Made by a program: the position numbers and the translations under genes. A stretch of 64,000 bases of DNA from positions 1-64,000 of the forward strand of contig NZ_JAFCJJ010000004.1 of NCBI RefSeq assembly GCF_018131015.1. Reading direction: 5' to 3'. Source of the stretch: Bradyrhizobium diazoefficiens (lineage in GTDB: Bacteria; Pseudomonadota; Alphaproteobacteria; Rhizobiales; Xanthobacteraceae). Under the pieces are notes generated by a model, which saw only the letters and a list, made by a program, of their open reading frames with translations, did not search any database and was not told the origin of the DNA. Positions 1 to 7,214 of the stretch are shown piece by piece (positions within the stretch are counted from its first letter, which is position 1; the number at the start of each line of letters is the position of its first letter).

Positions 1-75
1 CGTTCAAAAACGGCCTCGAATACTTCTTCGCCGTCGCAGCAGGGTGGACCCTCAGAGATATGTGCATGCCCTAGG

Positions 76-92
76 GCCTTCGCCGGGACGAC
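76..92. repeat. Solo arm of an intergenic REP-like palindrome
   Basis: The 17 bases here match one arm of the palindromic repeat found as an inverted pair at 7072-7191. It sits just upstream of the first gene. Confidence 0.5.
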
Positions 93-108
93 CTCGGGGA
101 GGATGGGA

Positions 109-981
109 GTGCAGTCATTGACCCAACCCCTCATCACAACCGAGCAGCTCGCCGCCATCCTCGGCGATCCAAACCTGCGCCTTTACGATTGCACGACCTA
201 CAACGAGCCGGTGCCGCCGGGCAGCGACGTGCCATATCGCGCGGTGCCGGGCGACAAGACGTTCGCGGCCGGCCACATTCCGGGCGCCAATTTCCTCGAT
301 TTGCAGGGCGAGTTCTCCGACACCTCCGCGCAGCAGTTCTTCATGATGGCCGATGTCGCCCGGCTGGAGGCCGCCTTCGGCCGCCACGGCGCCGACGCAG
401 GCAAGACCATCGTGCTCTACAGCATCGGCACCATGATGTGGTCGACCCGGTTCTGGTGGATGCTGCGCTCGCTCGGCGTCGATGCGCAGGTGCTCGACGG
501 TGGCTTCGACAAATGGAGGGACGAGGGGCGGCCAGTCGAGACCGGCGCGCCGAAGGGATATCCGGCCACGACCTTCAAGGCGACCCCGCGCGCCGGTTTC
601 TTCGTCGATAAGAGCATTGTGAAGGCGCGGATTGGAGATGCCTCCACGGTCATCGTCAACGCGCTCGGGCCGCAGTTTCATCGTGGCCTTGAACCAAGCC
701 GCTATGGCCGCCCCGGCCGCGTTCCCGGCAGCGTCAACGTGCCGGCTGCCACGCTCGTCAATGCCGACAAGACGCTGACGTCGCTGGCTGATGCCGAGGC
801 GAAATTCGCGAAGCAGGGCGTCACGCGCGACAAGACCGTGATCTGCTATTGCGGCGGCGGCATCTCGGCGACGATCGACCTGCTGCTGCTGACGCAACTC
901 GGCTACGACAAGCTCACCCTCTACGATGGCTCGATGGGCGAGTGGGCGCGGGACCCGGCGCTGCCGATCGAGACCGACTGA
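109..981 (+). CDS. Sulfurtransferase (tandem rhodanese domains)
   Basis: A protein of about 290 residues with two rhodanese-like domains, the size of thiosulfate/3-mercaptopyruvate sulfurtransferases, which move sulfane sulfur to an acceptor through a cysteine persulfide. The C-terminal domain carries the active loop ICYCGGGIS near residue 248; the N-terminal domain lacks a catalytic Cys, as usual. Start choice: the Shine-Dalgarno GGGGAGG (96-102) abuts the ATG at 103, leaving no spacing, but stands 6 bases before the in-frame GTG at 109, which I prefer. It is convergent with the next gene, 5 bases apart. Cytosolic; the substrate cannot be told from sequence. Confidence 0.85.
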   Translation: MQSLTQPLITTEQLAAILGDPNLRLYDCTTYNEPVPPGSDVPYRAVPGDKTFAAGHIPGANFLDLQGEFSDTSAQQFFMMADVARLEAAFGRHGADAGKTIVLYSIGTMMWSTRFWWMLRSLGVDAQVLDGGFDKWRDEGRPVETGAPKGYPATTFKATPRAGFFVDKSIVKARIGDASTVIVNALGPQFHRGLEPSRYGRPGRVPGSVNVPAATLVNADKTLTSLADAEAKFAKQGVTRDKTVICYCGGGISATIDLLLLTQLGYDKLTLYDGSMGEWARDPALPIETD

Positions 982-986
982 AGGCT

Positions 987-2420
987 TCACTCCGCCGCTA
1001 TCGCCGACTCCGACGCATCGGTGAGGGGTTCGCCGTGGCGCTTGAAATAGTCGTAATGCTGCGCCAGCGCGCAGGACGCAAGCCGCGCGCGGTCGTTGTC
1101 CGCCCTGCTCGTCAGCATTACGGGGACGCGCGCTCCCACGACAAGGCCCGCGGCCTCCGCCCGAGCGACGAAGGTGAGTTCCTTCGCCAGCATGTTGCCG
1201 GACTCGAGGTTCGGGGCGATCAGGACGGCGGCGCGCCCGGCCACCAGCGAGGCGATGCCCTTTGTCCTGGCTGCCTCGAGGTCGATTGCATTGTCCATGG
1301 CGAGCGGGCCGTCCACGATGCCACCGGTGATCTGGCCGCGATCGGCCATCTTCGACAGAACCGCCGCGTCGATGGTCGATGGCATGTTGACGTTGACGGT
1401 CTCGACCGCAGACAGGATGCCGACGTGAGGCCGCGCCACCCCGCATGCCCGCGCGAGGTCGATGGCGTTCTGCACAATATCGACCTTCGTGGAAAGGTCC
1501 GGTGCGATATTGATGGCTGCGTCCGAAATGAACAGGAAGTCGTCGAGGGTCGGCGCGTCCATGACGAAAACGTGGCTGATCCGGCGGCTGGTGCGCAGTC
1601 CGCCGTCCTTCTTGACCACTTCGGCCAGCAACTCGTCGGAATGGATGTTGCCCTTCATGATGGCGCCGGCCTGGCCTGCATTGACCATGGCGACGGCCCT
1701 GACGGCGGCGGCGTGATGATCGGGCGTGGCGATGATCTCGATGCCGGCAAGATCCTTGCCGATTTCGGCGGCGGCGCGGTGAATGCGACCGGCGTCGCCG
1801 ATCAGGATGGGGGTGATCAATCCCCTTTCCGCGGACAGCAGTGCACCCCCAAGTGCGTTGCGGTCGTCGGGGCAGACGACCGCAGTCGCGAGTGGCCGCC
1901 GCCGCGCGGCACGCGCGATCAACGCGGTGAACAGGTCGGCGCGGTCGAGGATCAGGCCCGGCAGTTTTTCGAGGTCTGCCTCGATCCGCTGCTCGGGAAC
2001 CTCCACCTCGGCGACACCTTCGCAGATGATCTGCCCGCCGTCGCGCTCCACCCGGGTCTCGAAACTCGCCAGTGGCTTCTCTCCCTTGGCCGAGCAGCGC
2101 ACGCTGATCCTGAGCCTGTCACCGACCTGCACGCGGTCGAGAAAGCTCAGGCTCTGGGAGCGATAGAGAGTGCCCGGACCCGGGAGCAGATTGCCGAGAA
2201 CCGCGGAGAACAGCGAACCGACCCACATCGAGGGCGCGACGGCCGCCGAGTGATCGGCGCGTCCGTCCCTGAAACTCGGCAGGGTTGCCGGATTGAGGTT
2301 GCCTGACACATGCGCGAACAACACCACGTCCTGCTCGGAACAGGTGCGTTCGATCGCGGCTTGCGCTCCGATCTGCAGATCGTCCCAGATCGTGTTTCTG
2401 ACCTTGGCCGGCGAGGTCAT
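987..2420 (-). CDS. MaoC-like hydratase / phosphate acetyl(butyryl)transferase fusion
   Basis: A protein of 477 residues. Residues about 10-140 form a MaoC-like hotdog domain (R-specific enoyl-CoA hydratase type). The remainder is a PTA_PTB domain that interconverts acyl-CoA and acyl phosphate, including conserved SDAAINIAP and DGPLAMDNAI segments. Annotated relatives are called bifunctional enoyl-CoA hydratase/phosphate acetyltransferase. I chose the ATG at 2420; an upstream ATG at 2447 is open but lies close to the predicted promoter. A perfect FixK/FNR palindrome at 2471-2484 suggests induction under low oxygen, when acetyl phosphate or acyl-CoA overflow would matter. No acetate kinase is adjacent. 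Confidence 0.85.
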   Translation of the reverse strand: MTSPAKVRNTIWDDLQIGAQAAIERTCSEQDVVLFAHVSGNLNPATLPSFRDGRADHSAAVAPSMWVGSLFSAVLGNLLPGPGTLYRSQSLSFLDRVQVGDRLRISVRCSAKGEKPLASFETRVERDGGQIICEGVAEVEVPEQRIEADLEKLPGLILDRADLFTALIARAARRRPLATAVVCPDDRNALGGALLSAERGLITPILIGDAGRIHRAAAEIGKDLAGIEIIATPDHHAAAVRAVAMVNAGQAGAIMKGNIHSDELLAEVVKKDGGLRTSRRISHVFVMDAPTLDDFLFISDAAINIAPDLSTKVDIVQNAIDLARACGVARPHVGILSAVETVNVNMPSTIDAAVLSKMADRGQITGGIVDGPLAMDNAIDLEAARTKGIASLVAGRAAVLIAPNLESGNMLAKELTFVARAEAAGLVVGARVPVMLTSRADNDRARLASCALAQHYDYFKRHGEPLTDASESAIAAE

Positions 2421-2470
2421 GTGGTCGACACCCCAAAAGGGCAACACGTCGCCAGTTGCGGTGGTCCGGT

Positions 2471-2484
2471 TTGATCTAAATCAA
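2471..2484 (-). promoter_or_regulatory. FixK/FNR-type box
   Basis: TTGATCTAAATCAA is a perfect TTGAT-N4-ATCAA palindrome, the consensus of FixK/FNR-family activators. Its centre is 57 bases upstream of the ATG at 2420. If it acts as a class II site (centre at -41.5), transcription would start near 2436 on the minus strand. Confidence 0.7.
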
Positions 2485-2558
2485 GCGGGCTGACGGAACT
2501 TTGGAAGTGAGGCAACGGCCATGATGTTCTTCCTTGCCGGAAAACTCTAAGATTCCCC

Positions 2559-2586
2559 GGAACCTTTCTCTCGGGCTTGCATCCAA
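2559..2586 (+). promoter_or_regulatory. ECF-type promoter of the sigma-factor gene
   Basis: GGAACC (2559-2564), 15 bases, then CATCCAA (2580-2586). The same two blocks at the same spacing occur at 3320-3347 in front of the next gene. GGAAC is the usual ECF -35 element. The pair suggests that the sigma factor controls itself and the downstream operon. Confidence 0.65.
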
Positions 2587-2621
2587 TGTCTGCACCTAAG
2601 AAAGACGAGCAGGTGACCGCC

Positions 2622-3311
2622 ATGCAACGAACCGCAGCCGGCCTGTCCGCCGGTGCCAGGACGTCTGAAGCCGAGCTGATCGACCGCGCGCGGAGCCGCG
2701 ACGAGGTCGCGTTGCGCGAGATCATGCAGGCCAACAACCGCAGGCTCTATCGTCTGGCGCGCGGCATCCTGCGCAGCGACAGCGAGGCCGAGGATGTGGT
2801 GCAGGAGACCTATGTCCGGGCCTTCACCCATCTCGACGGCTTTCGCGGCGAGTCCGGACTTTCGACCTGGCTGTCGCGCATTGCCATCAACGAGGCGCTC
2901 GGCCGGGTGCGCAGCGCGAGGCCGCATGTCGAGCTCGGCTCGGTGCCCGAGGCAGCCCTCGAGGCGCAGATCATCAAATTTCCTGTTTCTCCCGCAGGCG
3001 ATCCGGAAAGGACCATGGCCCAACGTGAAATCCAGCGCGTCGTCGAACGCGCAATCGACGAACTGCCGGATGTCTTCCGCATGGTCTTCGTCGCACGCGT
3101 CATGGAAGGGATGAGCATCGAGGAGACCGCAGATCTGCTCGAGGTGAAGCCGGAGACGGTGAAAACCCGGCTGCATCGTGCCCGCACCATGCTGCGCGAG
3201 AACGTCGAGAAAGAGATCGGGCCGGTGATGTTGGACGCGTTCCCGTTCGCCGGCTGGCGCTGCGAGCGCCTCACCGAGGCGGTGCTGAAGCGGCTCGGCG
3301 TCGGCGGCTAA
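2622..3311 (+). CDS. ECF-type RNA polymerase sigma factor
   Basis: Sigma-70 region 2 appears in the stretch beginning NNRRLYRLARGILRSDSEAE, with the core-binding DVVQETYVRAF. Region 4 ends with the helix-turn-helix ETADLLEVKPETVKTRLHRA. Upstream in-frame starts exist (TTG 2577, ATG 2586), but the predicted -10 element covers 2580-2586, so I prefer the next ATG at 2622, which gives 229 residues. A tail of about 30 residues after region 4 ends in GVGG. No anti-sigma factor is adjacent. The neighbours are a DUF4142 protein and a cupredoxin, both exported, so a redox or envelope stress regulon is plausible. Confidence 0.85.
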   Translation: MQRTAAGLSAGARTSEAELIDRARSRDEVALREIMQANNRRLYRLARGILRSDSEAEDVVQETYVRAFTHLDGFRGESGLSTWLSRIAINEALGRVRSARPHVELGSVPEAALEAQIIKFPVSPAGDPERTMAQREIQRVVERAIDELPDVFRMVFVARVMEGMSIEETADLLEVKPETVKTRLHRARTMLRENVEKEIGPVMLDAFPFAGWRCERLTEAVLKRLGVGG

Positions 3312-3319
3312 AATATTCG

Positions 3320-3347
3320 GGAACCTCTGCGCAGGACGTCCATCCAA
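3320..3347 (+). promoter_or_regulatory. ECF-type promoter upstream of DUF4142 gene
   Basis: GGAACC (3320-3325), 15 bases, CATCCAA (3341-3347): identical blocks and spacing to 2559-2586. It begins 9 bases after the sigma-factor stop codon and would drive the DUF4142-cupredoxin pair. Confidence 0.65.
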
Positions 3348-3401
3348 CCTCTGTGAAACAACACGCCGGCGAAACGTCCGGCACCACAGGAGTGTCAAGC
3401 C

Positions 3402-3935
3402 ATGTTCGTCCGATGGAGTGCGGCAATCGCCGCCGCTGTTCTGTTGTCCAGCCCTGTGCTGCTGCAGGGCGCCAGCGCAGCCGACAAGCCGACCGATCCG
3501 CAGATCGCGCATATCGCCTACACCGCAGGCGTGATCGACATCAACGCGGCCAAGCAGGCGCAGAAGAAGGCCAGGAACAAGGACGTCAAGGCATTCGCCG
3601 CGGACATGGTGCGCGACCATGAGGCCGTCAACAAGCAGGCGCTCGCGCTGGTCAAGAAGCTCAACGTCACGCCGGAAGACAACGACACCAGCAAGGCGCT
3701 GTCGAAGCAGGCGAGCGAGAAGCTCGCCGAACTCGACAAGCTGAGCGGCGCTGCCTACGACAAGGCCTATGTCGCCAACGAGGTCGCCTACCACAAGACG
3801 GTCAACGGCGCGCTCGAGACGCAGCTCATCCCGTCGGCCAGCAATGCGGAGCTCAAGAGCCTGCTGCAGACCGGCCTGAAGATCTTCCAGGGTCATCAGC
3901 AGCACGCCGAACACGTCGCCGCCGAGCTGAAATAG
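3402..3935 (+). CDS. DUF4142 domain-containing exported protein
   Basis: A protein of 177 residues with a Sec signal peptide (hydrophobic core within residues 5-24, cleavage near ASA-A at about 26-27). The rest is an alpha-helical DUF4142 region (ferritin-like helical-bundle predicted fold) with KDVKAFAADMVRDHEAVNKQ and a final His-rich segment (GHQQHAEHVAAELK). Function is unknown; relatives are periplasmic and often occur in stress-induced clusters. It lies between the ECF sigma factor and a cupredoxin and is preceded by its own copy of the ECF-type promoter. Confidence 0.85.
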   Translation: MFVRWSAAIAAAVLLSSPVLLQGASAADKPTDPQIAHIAYTAGVIDINAAKQAQKKARNKDVKAFAADMVRDHEAVNKQALALVKKLNVTPEDNDTSKALSKQASEKLAELDKLSGAAYDKAYVANEVAYHKTVNGALETQLIPSASNAELKSLLQTGLKIFQGHQQHAEHVAAELK

Positions 3936-3945
3936 GGAGTGCGTG

Positions 3946-4266
3946 ATGAAGCCGGGACGCCTCGCCACGATCGCGCTTGCGGTCGTCTTCCTGCCGATGG
4001 TCGTCCCGGCGCACGCCGCGACCATTCAGATTGTCATGGAAAATCTTGTGATATCGCCGGCCGAGGCGACCGCGAAGGTCGGCGACACCATCGAGTGGGT
4101 CAACAAGGACGTGTTCGCCCACACCGCCACCGCGAGGGGCGGCGATTTCGACGTGATGCTGCCGCCGAAGAAATCGGCGACGTTCGTTCTGAAGAAGGCG
4201 GGAACGGTCGAGTATTACTGCCGCTATCATCCCAACATGAAGGCGACGCTGAAGGTCGAGCCGTGA
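3946..4266 (+). CDS. Cupredoxin (type I copper protein, amicyanin/plastocyanin-like)
   Basis: A protein of 106 residues with a signal peptide ending at AHA-A (about residue 25). The type I copper ligands are visible: His in FAHTAT (59), then Cys92, His95 and Met98 in YYCRYHPNM. It is a small periplasmic electron carrier. The start is the ATG at 3946, preceded by GGGAG; a GTG three bases earlier is also possible. It follows the DUF4142 gene by 10 bases, so the two form one transcription unit under the sigma-factor promoter. Confidence 0.9.
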   Translation: MKPGRLATIALAVVFLPMVVPAHAATIQIVMENLVISPAEATAKVGDTIEWVNKDVFAHTATARGGDFDVMLPPKKSATFVLKKAGTVEYYCRYHPNMKATLKVEP

Positions 4267-4314
4267 AGCGCGAGGCCGACCTTTCCGGTCGCATCGGGCA
4301 TCTTCGGACGAGGC

Positions 4315-4581
4315 TTATTGCCTCGGCAGGCTGACCGAGAATTCGCCGTTGCGGACGCGGCCCGGCAGGCCCTCGACGAACTTCGCCACCGCGTCCTCGC
4401 CATATGTGCCGACGAGCTCGGCGAAGGCGGCGAACAGGCTCGCCTGCGCCAGGCAGTCGCCGTCGACGCCGTCATGGCGCGCTTCGGCCCAGGCTTCGTT
4501 GAGGTAGCTCAGTGCCGCCTGCTTCTGCTCCTGGTCGGGCAGCGGCGCGCGGGTGGGGGCGTAGGAAATCGACTGGCTCAT
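4315..4581 (-). CDS. Conserved hypothetical protein
   Basis: A protein of 88 residues, mostly helical, with no signal peptide or membrane segment. The N-terminal part contains APTRAPLPDQEQKQAALSYL and the middle LNEAWAEARHDGVDGDCLAQ. It looks like a small conserved rhizobial protein, but I do not recognise a domain. It is convergent with the cupredoxin gene, 48 bases apart, and is followed upstream by a 278-base gap holding a REP-like hairpin. Confidence 0.6.
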   Translation of the reverse strand: MSQSISYAPTRAPLPDQEQKQAALSYLNEAWAEARHDGVDGDCLAQASLFAAFAELVGTYGEDAVAKFVEGLPGRVRNGEFSVSLPRQ

Positions 4582-4724
4582 GAAACTCGATCAGGGCTGG
4601 GGCGCGATCCACGGCGATGCGCTGCGGATGAGGTGTAGCACGCGGATTAACGCCCGCTAGGCCACATCTTTAAGAACGGTTAATGGCTGTGAACAAAGAT
4701 GATGACATGGCTCCACTACGTTTC

Positions 4725-4759
4725 ATTCCGGGACGCGCCAACGGGCGCGGGCCCGGAAT
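4725..4759. repeat. REP-like palindrome
   Basis: An imperfect hairpin whose left arm is ATTCCGGGACGCGCC and whose right arm reads GGCGCGGGCCCGGAAT. It lies in the gap 4582-4859, in which I see no gene. Confidence 0.55.
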
Positions 4760-4859
4760 CCATCGTGCCATCCACTCTGAGGCCTGATGGATTCTCAGAT
4801 GCGCAATTGCGCATCATAGCTCGCGCTAATGCGCGCCCCGGGGTGACAAGGGAGGGAGC

Positions 4860-5237
4860 TTAGTTCGCGTATCGCGCCGTCAGATCGCGCGAGATCTTCG
4901 AGCCTTCCTCGATGTAGCGGCGGATCGCGACGGTGGCGGCGGGCGTGCAGCTCCGGTAGGTCTGCTGAAAGCCGTTATAGCCACGGTTGAAGGCGGCGAT
5001 CATGCGGGTGCGGCGCTCGCCGGAGGGGGTCTCGGCGTCGATCAGCGCCTGCATCTCGCTGCGCCATTTGTTGCCTTCGTTGGCCGCGCAGATGCCGCGC
5101 AGATAGTGCAGCCCGCCGAGGATCTCCGCCAGCCGCTGCAAATCGCCGTCGAACGGCGCCGCCGCGTCCTGGGCCCGGGCGGGCGCGGCGCCGCAAGCGA
5201 GAATCAGGGCGAAAATGGCCAAAAATCGCGTCGACAT
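4860..5237 (-). CDS. TIGR02301 family exported protein
   Basis: A protein of 125 residues with a signal peptide (MSTRFLAIFALILACGAAPA, cleavage near ARA-Q). The mature part has the RLAEILGGLHYLRGICA and NRGYNGFQQTYRSCTPAA segments typical of TIGR02301, an alphaproteobacterial family of unknown function with conserved Cys residues. The reading frame is open further upstream, but the ATG at 5237 is where the signal peptide begins. It is the last gene of a three-gene minus-strand operon (5729-6229, 5291-5725, this). Confidence 0.8.
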   Translation of the reverse strand: MSTRFLAIFALILACGAAPARAQDAAAPFDGDLQRLAEILGGLHYLRGICAANEGNKWRSEMQALIDAETPSGERRTRMIAAFNRGYNGFQQTYRSCTPAATVAIRRYIEEGSKISRDLTARYAN

Positions 5238-5290
5238 CGGCCGGTGTATGCCCGCTCGGGGCTGTGGGCGCAAGGCGGACGGGGGAACCG

Positions 5291-5725
5291 TCAAGGTTCG
5301 ATCAGCCGGCCGGCTGCCTGGATGACCTCCTCCAGGCCCCCCGTCAGCCTGAGGTCGCCGAGGCTTGCCAAGGCGTCGGGCGCGACCCAGCGGTAATCGT
5401 CGAGCTCCTCGTTCAGGGCGGGTTCCCGGGCCACCCAGCGGGCGGCAAAGGACATGATCAGATAGTGGCCGGCTCCGGCCGCCGCGGGCAGCACCTCGCG
5501 CCAGCCGGCCAGCGCAATGATCTCGATGTCGAGCCCGGTCTCCTCGTCGACCTCGCGCGCCAGCGCCTGATGCAGCGTTTCCCCGAACTCGACCCGGCCG
5601 CCGGGCAGCGAATAGAAGCCCTTGGCCGGCGAGCGGGCCCGGCGGACCAGCAGGACCTTGCCCTCCCGGAAAATCGCGGCGGAAACTGCGAGCTGGGGGT
5701 GGGTGGGCTGGACGGGCGAAACCAC
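5291..5725 (-). CDS. NUDIX hydrolase
   Basis: A protein of 144 residues. The Nudix box runs from GGRVEFGETLHQALAREVDE into ETGL and matches GX5EX7REUXEEXGU, which binds the metal used to cleave nucleoside diphosphate linked substrates. The N-terminal half begins VSAAIFREGKVLLVRRA. The small single-domain form suggests ADP-ribose or 8-oxo-dGTP type substrates, not decidable here. It starts 3 bases after the stop of the upstream gene, so it is translationally close-coupled. Confidence 0.85.
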   Translation of the reverse strand: MVSPVQPTHPQLAVSAAIFREGKVLLVRRARSPAKGFYSLPGGRVEFGETLHQALAREVDEETGLDIEIIALAGWREVLPAAAGAGHYLIMSFAARWVAREPALNEELDDYRWVAPDALASLGDLRLTGGLEEVIQAAGRLIEP

Positions 5726-5728
5726 GGC

Positions 5729-6229
5729 TCAGTTCGCCATGATGTTGTCGACGTTGGCCTCCACGCCGCCGTTGATCAGGCCACCGCAGGCCGCGATCAG
5801 CGGCTTGACCCAGGAAGCAGCCTGCTCGGCGAGGCGGACGCGGGTGGCGTCCTTTTCCACCCCGCGCATGGCCGCGCCGACCGCGGTCAGGATCGAGGTC
5901 ATGCTGTCGGTCATGTGGTCGAACTGGGCGCGCACACTGGGATTGGCCTTCTCGTAGGCCTCGATTGCCAAATCCCGTGCCTTGAAATTCGAGGCGGTGA
6001 AATGCTCCACATAGGACAGCGGCGACCAGGTCAAGAAGTCCTCCGCGCATTCCGGCATGTCCGGGACCATTTCGAGCAGCATCACGGCTTCATTGAAATG
6101 GTTGAGATAGTCGGTGGCAAGCCCGGTGCGCGGGTTGATGTTGGCCAGGCGCAGCCGCTCCGCCCAGGCCTCGGCTTCGGGGCCCGTCTGTACATGCGTC
6201 CGCGCGGGTTGGGAGGCCGTTGAGCTCAT
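5729..6229 (-). CDS. Conserved hypothetical protein, first gene of the NUDIX operon
   Basis: A soluble helical protein of 166 residues with no known motif. The segments LATDYLNHFNEAVMLLEMVP and CAEDFLTWSPLSYVEHFTAS look conserved. No signal peptide. It leads the operon running toward 4860 and shares a 63-base divergent promoter region with the SRAP gene. I do not recognise a function. Confidence 0.65.
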   Translation of the reverse strand: MSSTASQPARTHVQTGPEAEAWAERLRLANINPRTGLATDYLNHFNEAVMLLEMVPDMPECAEDFLTWSPLSYVEHFTASNFKARDLAIEAYEKANPSVRAQFDHMTDSMTSILTAVGAAMRGVEKDATRVRLAEQAASWVKPLIAACGGLINGGVEANVDNIMAN

Positions 6230-6259
6230 TGGCCGCAGTGTTAACGTTCGGGGTTAAAA

Positions 6260-6280
6260 GGTCCTCAACGGACCCTATAT
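6260..6280. promoter_or_regulatory. Possible operator/-10 region of the SRAP gene
   Basis: GGTCC-TCAAC-GGACC (6260-6274) is a perfect 5-base inverted repeat directly followed by CTATAT (6275-6280), a candidate -10. If used, transcription would start about 5 bases before the ATG at 6293, giving a nearly leaderless mRNA. No standard LexA box is present. Confidence 0.3.
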
Positions 6281-6292
6281 AGGCGCGCAAGG

Positions 6293-7051
6293 ATGTGTGG
6301 ACGCTTCGTCATAACTTCGGCCCCCGCGGCTTTGCGGCAACTATTCGGCTACCTTGAGCAGCCGAACTTCCCGCCCCGGTACAATGTGGCCCCGACACAA
6401 CCGATTCCGGTCGTTCTGGTCGAAAACGGCGCGCGGCATTTCCGCCTGATGCGCTGGGGCCTCTTGCCGGGCTGGGTCAAGGATCCGCGCGGGTTCACGT
6501 TGCTGATCAACGCCCGCTCGGAGACGGTGCTGGAGAAGCCGGCATTCAAAAAGGCGATTCGCCGGCGGCGCGGCCTGATCCCGGCCGATGGCTACTATGA
6601 GTGGCAGGCGATCGACGGCCGCAAGCAGCCCTTCTTCATCCACCGCGCCGACGGTGAGCCGCTCGGCTTTGCCGCGGTGTTCGAGACCTGGGTCGGGCCG
6701 AACGGCGAGGAACTCGACACGGTTGCAATCGTCACGGCGGCCGCGGGCGACGACCTCGCCACGCTGCATGACCGTGTGCCCGTCACCATCAGTCCGCGCG
6801 ATTTCGAGCGCTGGCTCGACTGCCGCAGCGACGAGATCGACGCCGTGCTGCCGCTGATGACGGCGCCGCGCATCGGCGAGTTCGCCTGGCACCCGGTCTC
6901 CACCCGCGTCAACCGCGTCGCCAATGACGACGAGCAGCTGCTTCTGCCGATCACCGCGGAGGAGATGGAGGCCGAGGCGCCGAAGCCGAAGAAGGCGGCG
7001 CGAAGGGTTGCGGCCGGACCCGTCGATGACGGGCAGGGGTCGTTGTTCTAG
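6293..7051 (+). CDS. SRAP domain protein (HMCES/YedK family abasic-site crosslinker)
   Basis: A protein of 252 residues beginning MCGRF, so Met removal exposes catalytic Cys2. Family members form a thiazolidine crosslink with abasic sites in single-stranded DNA, protecting them at replication forks. Expected active-site residues are present: Cys2, Asn73 (INARSE), Glu103 (YYEW) and His159 (LHDRVP). The C-terminus is a charged, Ala/Lys-rich linker ending in QGSLF (248-252), which resembles a bacterial sliding-clamp-binding motif. Divergent from the NUDIX operon. Very short apparent leader. Confidence 0.9.
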   Translation: MCGRFVITSAPAALRQLFGYLEQPNFPPRYNVAPTQPIPVVLVENGARHFRLMRWGLLPGWVKDPRGFTLLINARSETVLEKPAFKKAIRRRRGLIPADGYYEWQAIDGRKQPFFIHRADGEPLGFAAVFETWVGPNGEELDTVAIVTAAAGDDLATLHDRVPVTISPRDFERWLDCRSDEIDAVLPLMTAPRIGEFAWHPVSTRVNRVANDDEQLLLPITAEEMEAEAPKPKKAARRVAAGPVDDGQGSLF

Positions 7052-7071
7052 CTGCAACTACAAAACACGCG

Positions 7072-7191
7072 GTCGTCCCGGCGAAGGCCGGGACCCATAG
7101 CCCCAAGGGGCAGTGTGGCGCGAGATGATGGTGGGCAATCTTCCGCAAACTCAATTTCGTGGTTATGGGTCCCGGCCTTCGCCGGGACGAC
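7072..7191. repeat. Inverted pair of REP-like elements
   Basis: The 28-base arm at 7072-7099 (starting GTCGTCCCGGCGAAGG) is the exact reverse complement of 7164-7191. Each arm also contains its own CCCGGC..GCCGGG dyad. It lies between the convergent SRAP and CoA-transferase genes and may act as a bidirectional terminator. A third copy of the motif is at 76-92. Confidence 0.7.
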
Positions 7192-7214
7192 TGCGGAGTT
7201 TTGTTGCGCCGTCC

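Noticed and set aside
115..2306. Long open frames antisense to the rhodanese and MaoC-PTA genes
   Set aside because: They are Arg/Gly/Ala-rich with no domain features; high-GC DNA gives such shadows opposite real genes.
6241..6292. LexA (SOS) box before the SRAP gene
   Set aside because: GTTCGGGGTTAAAAGG does not match GTTC-N7-GTTC or GAAC-N7-GAAC spacing.
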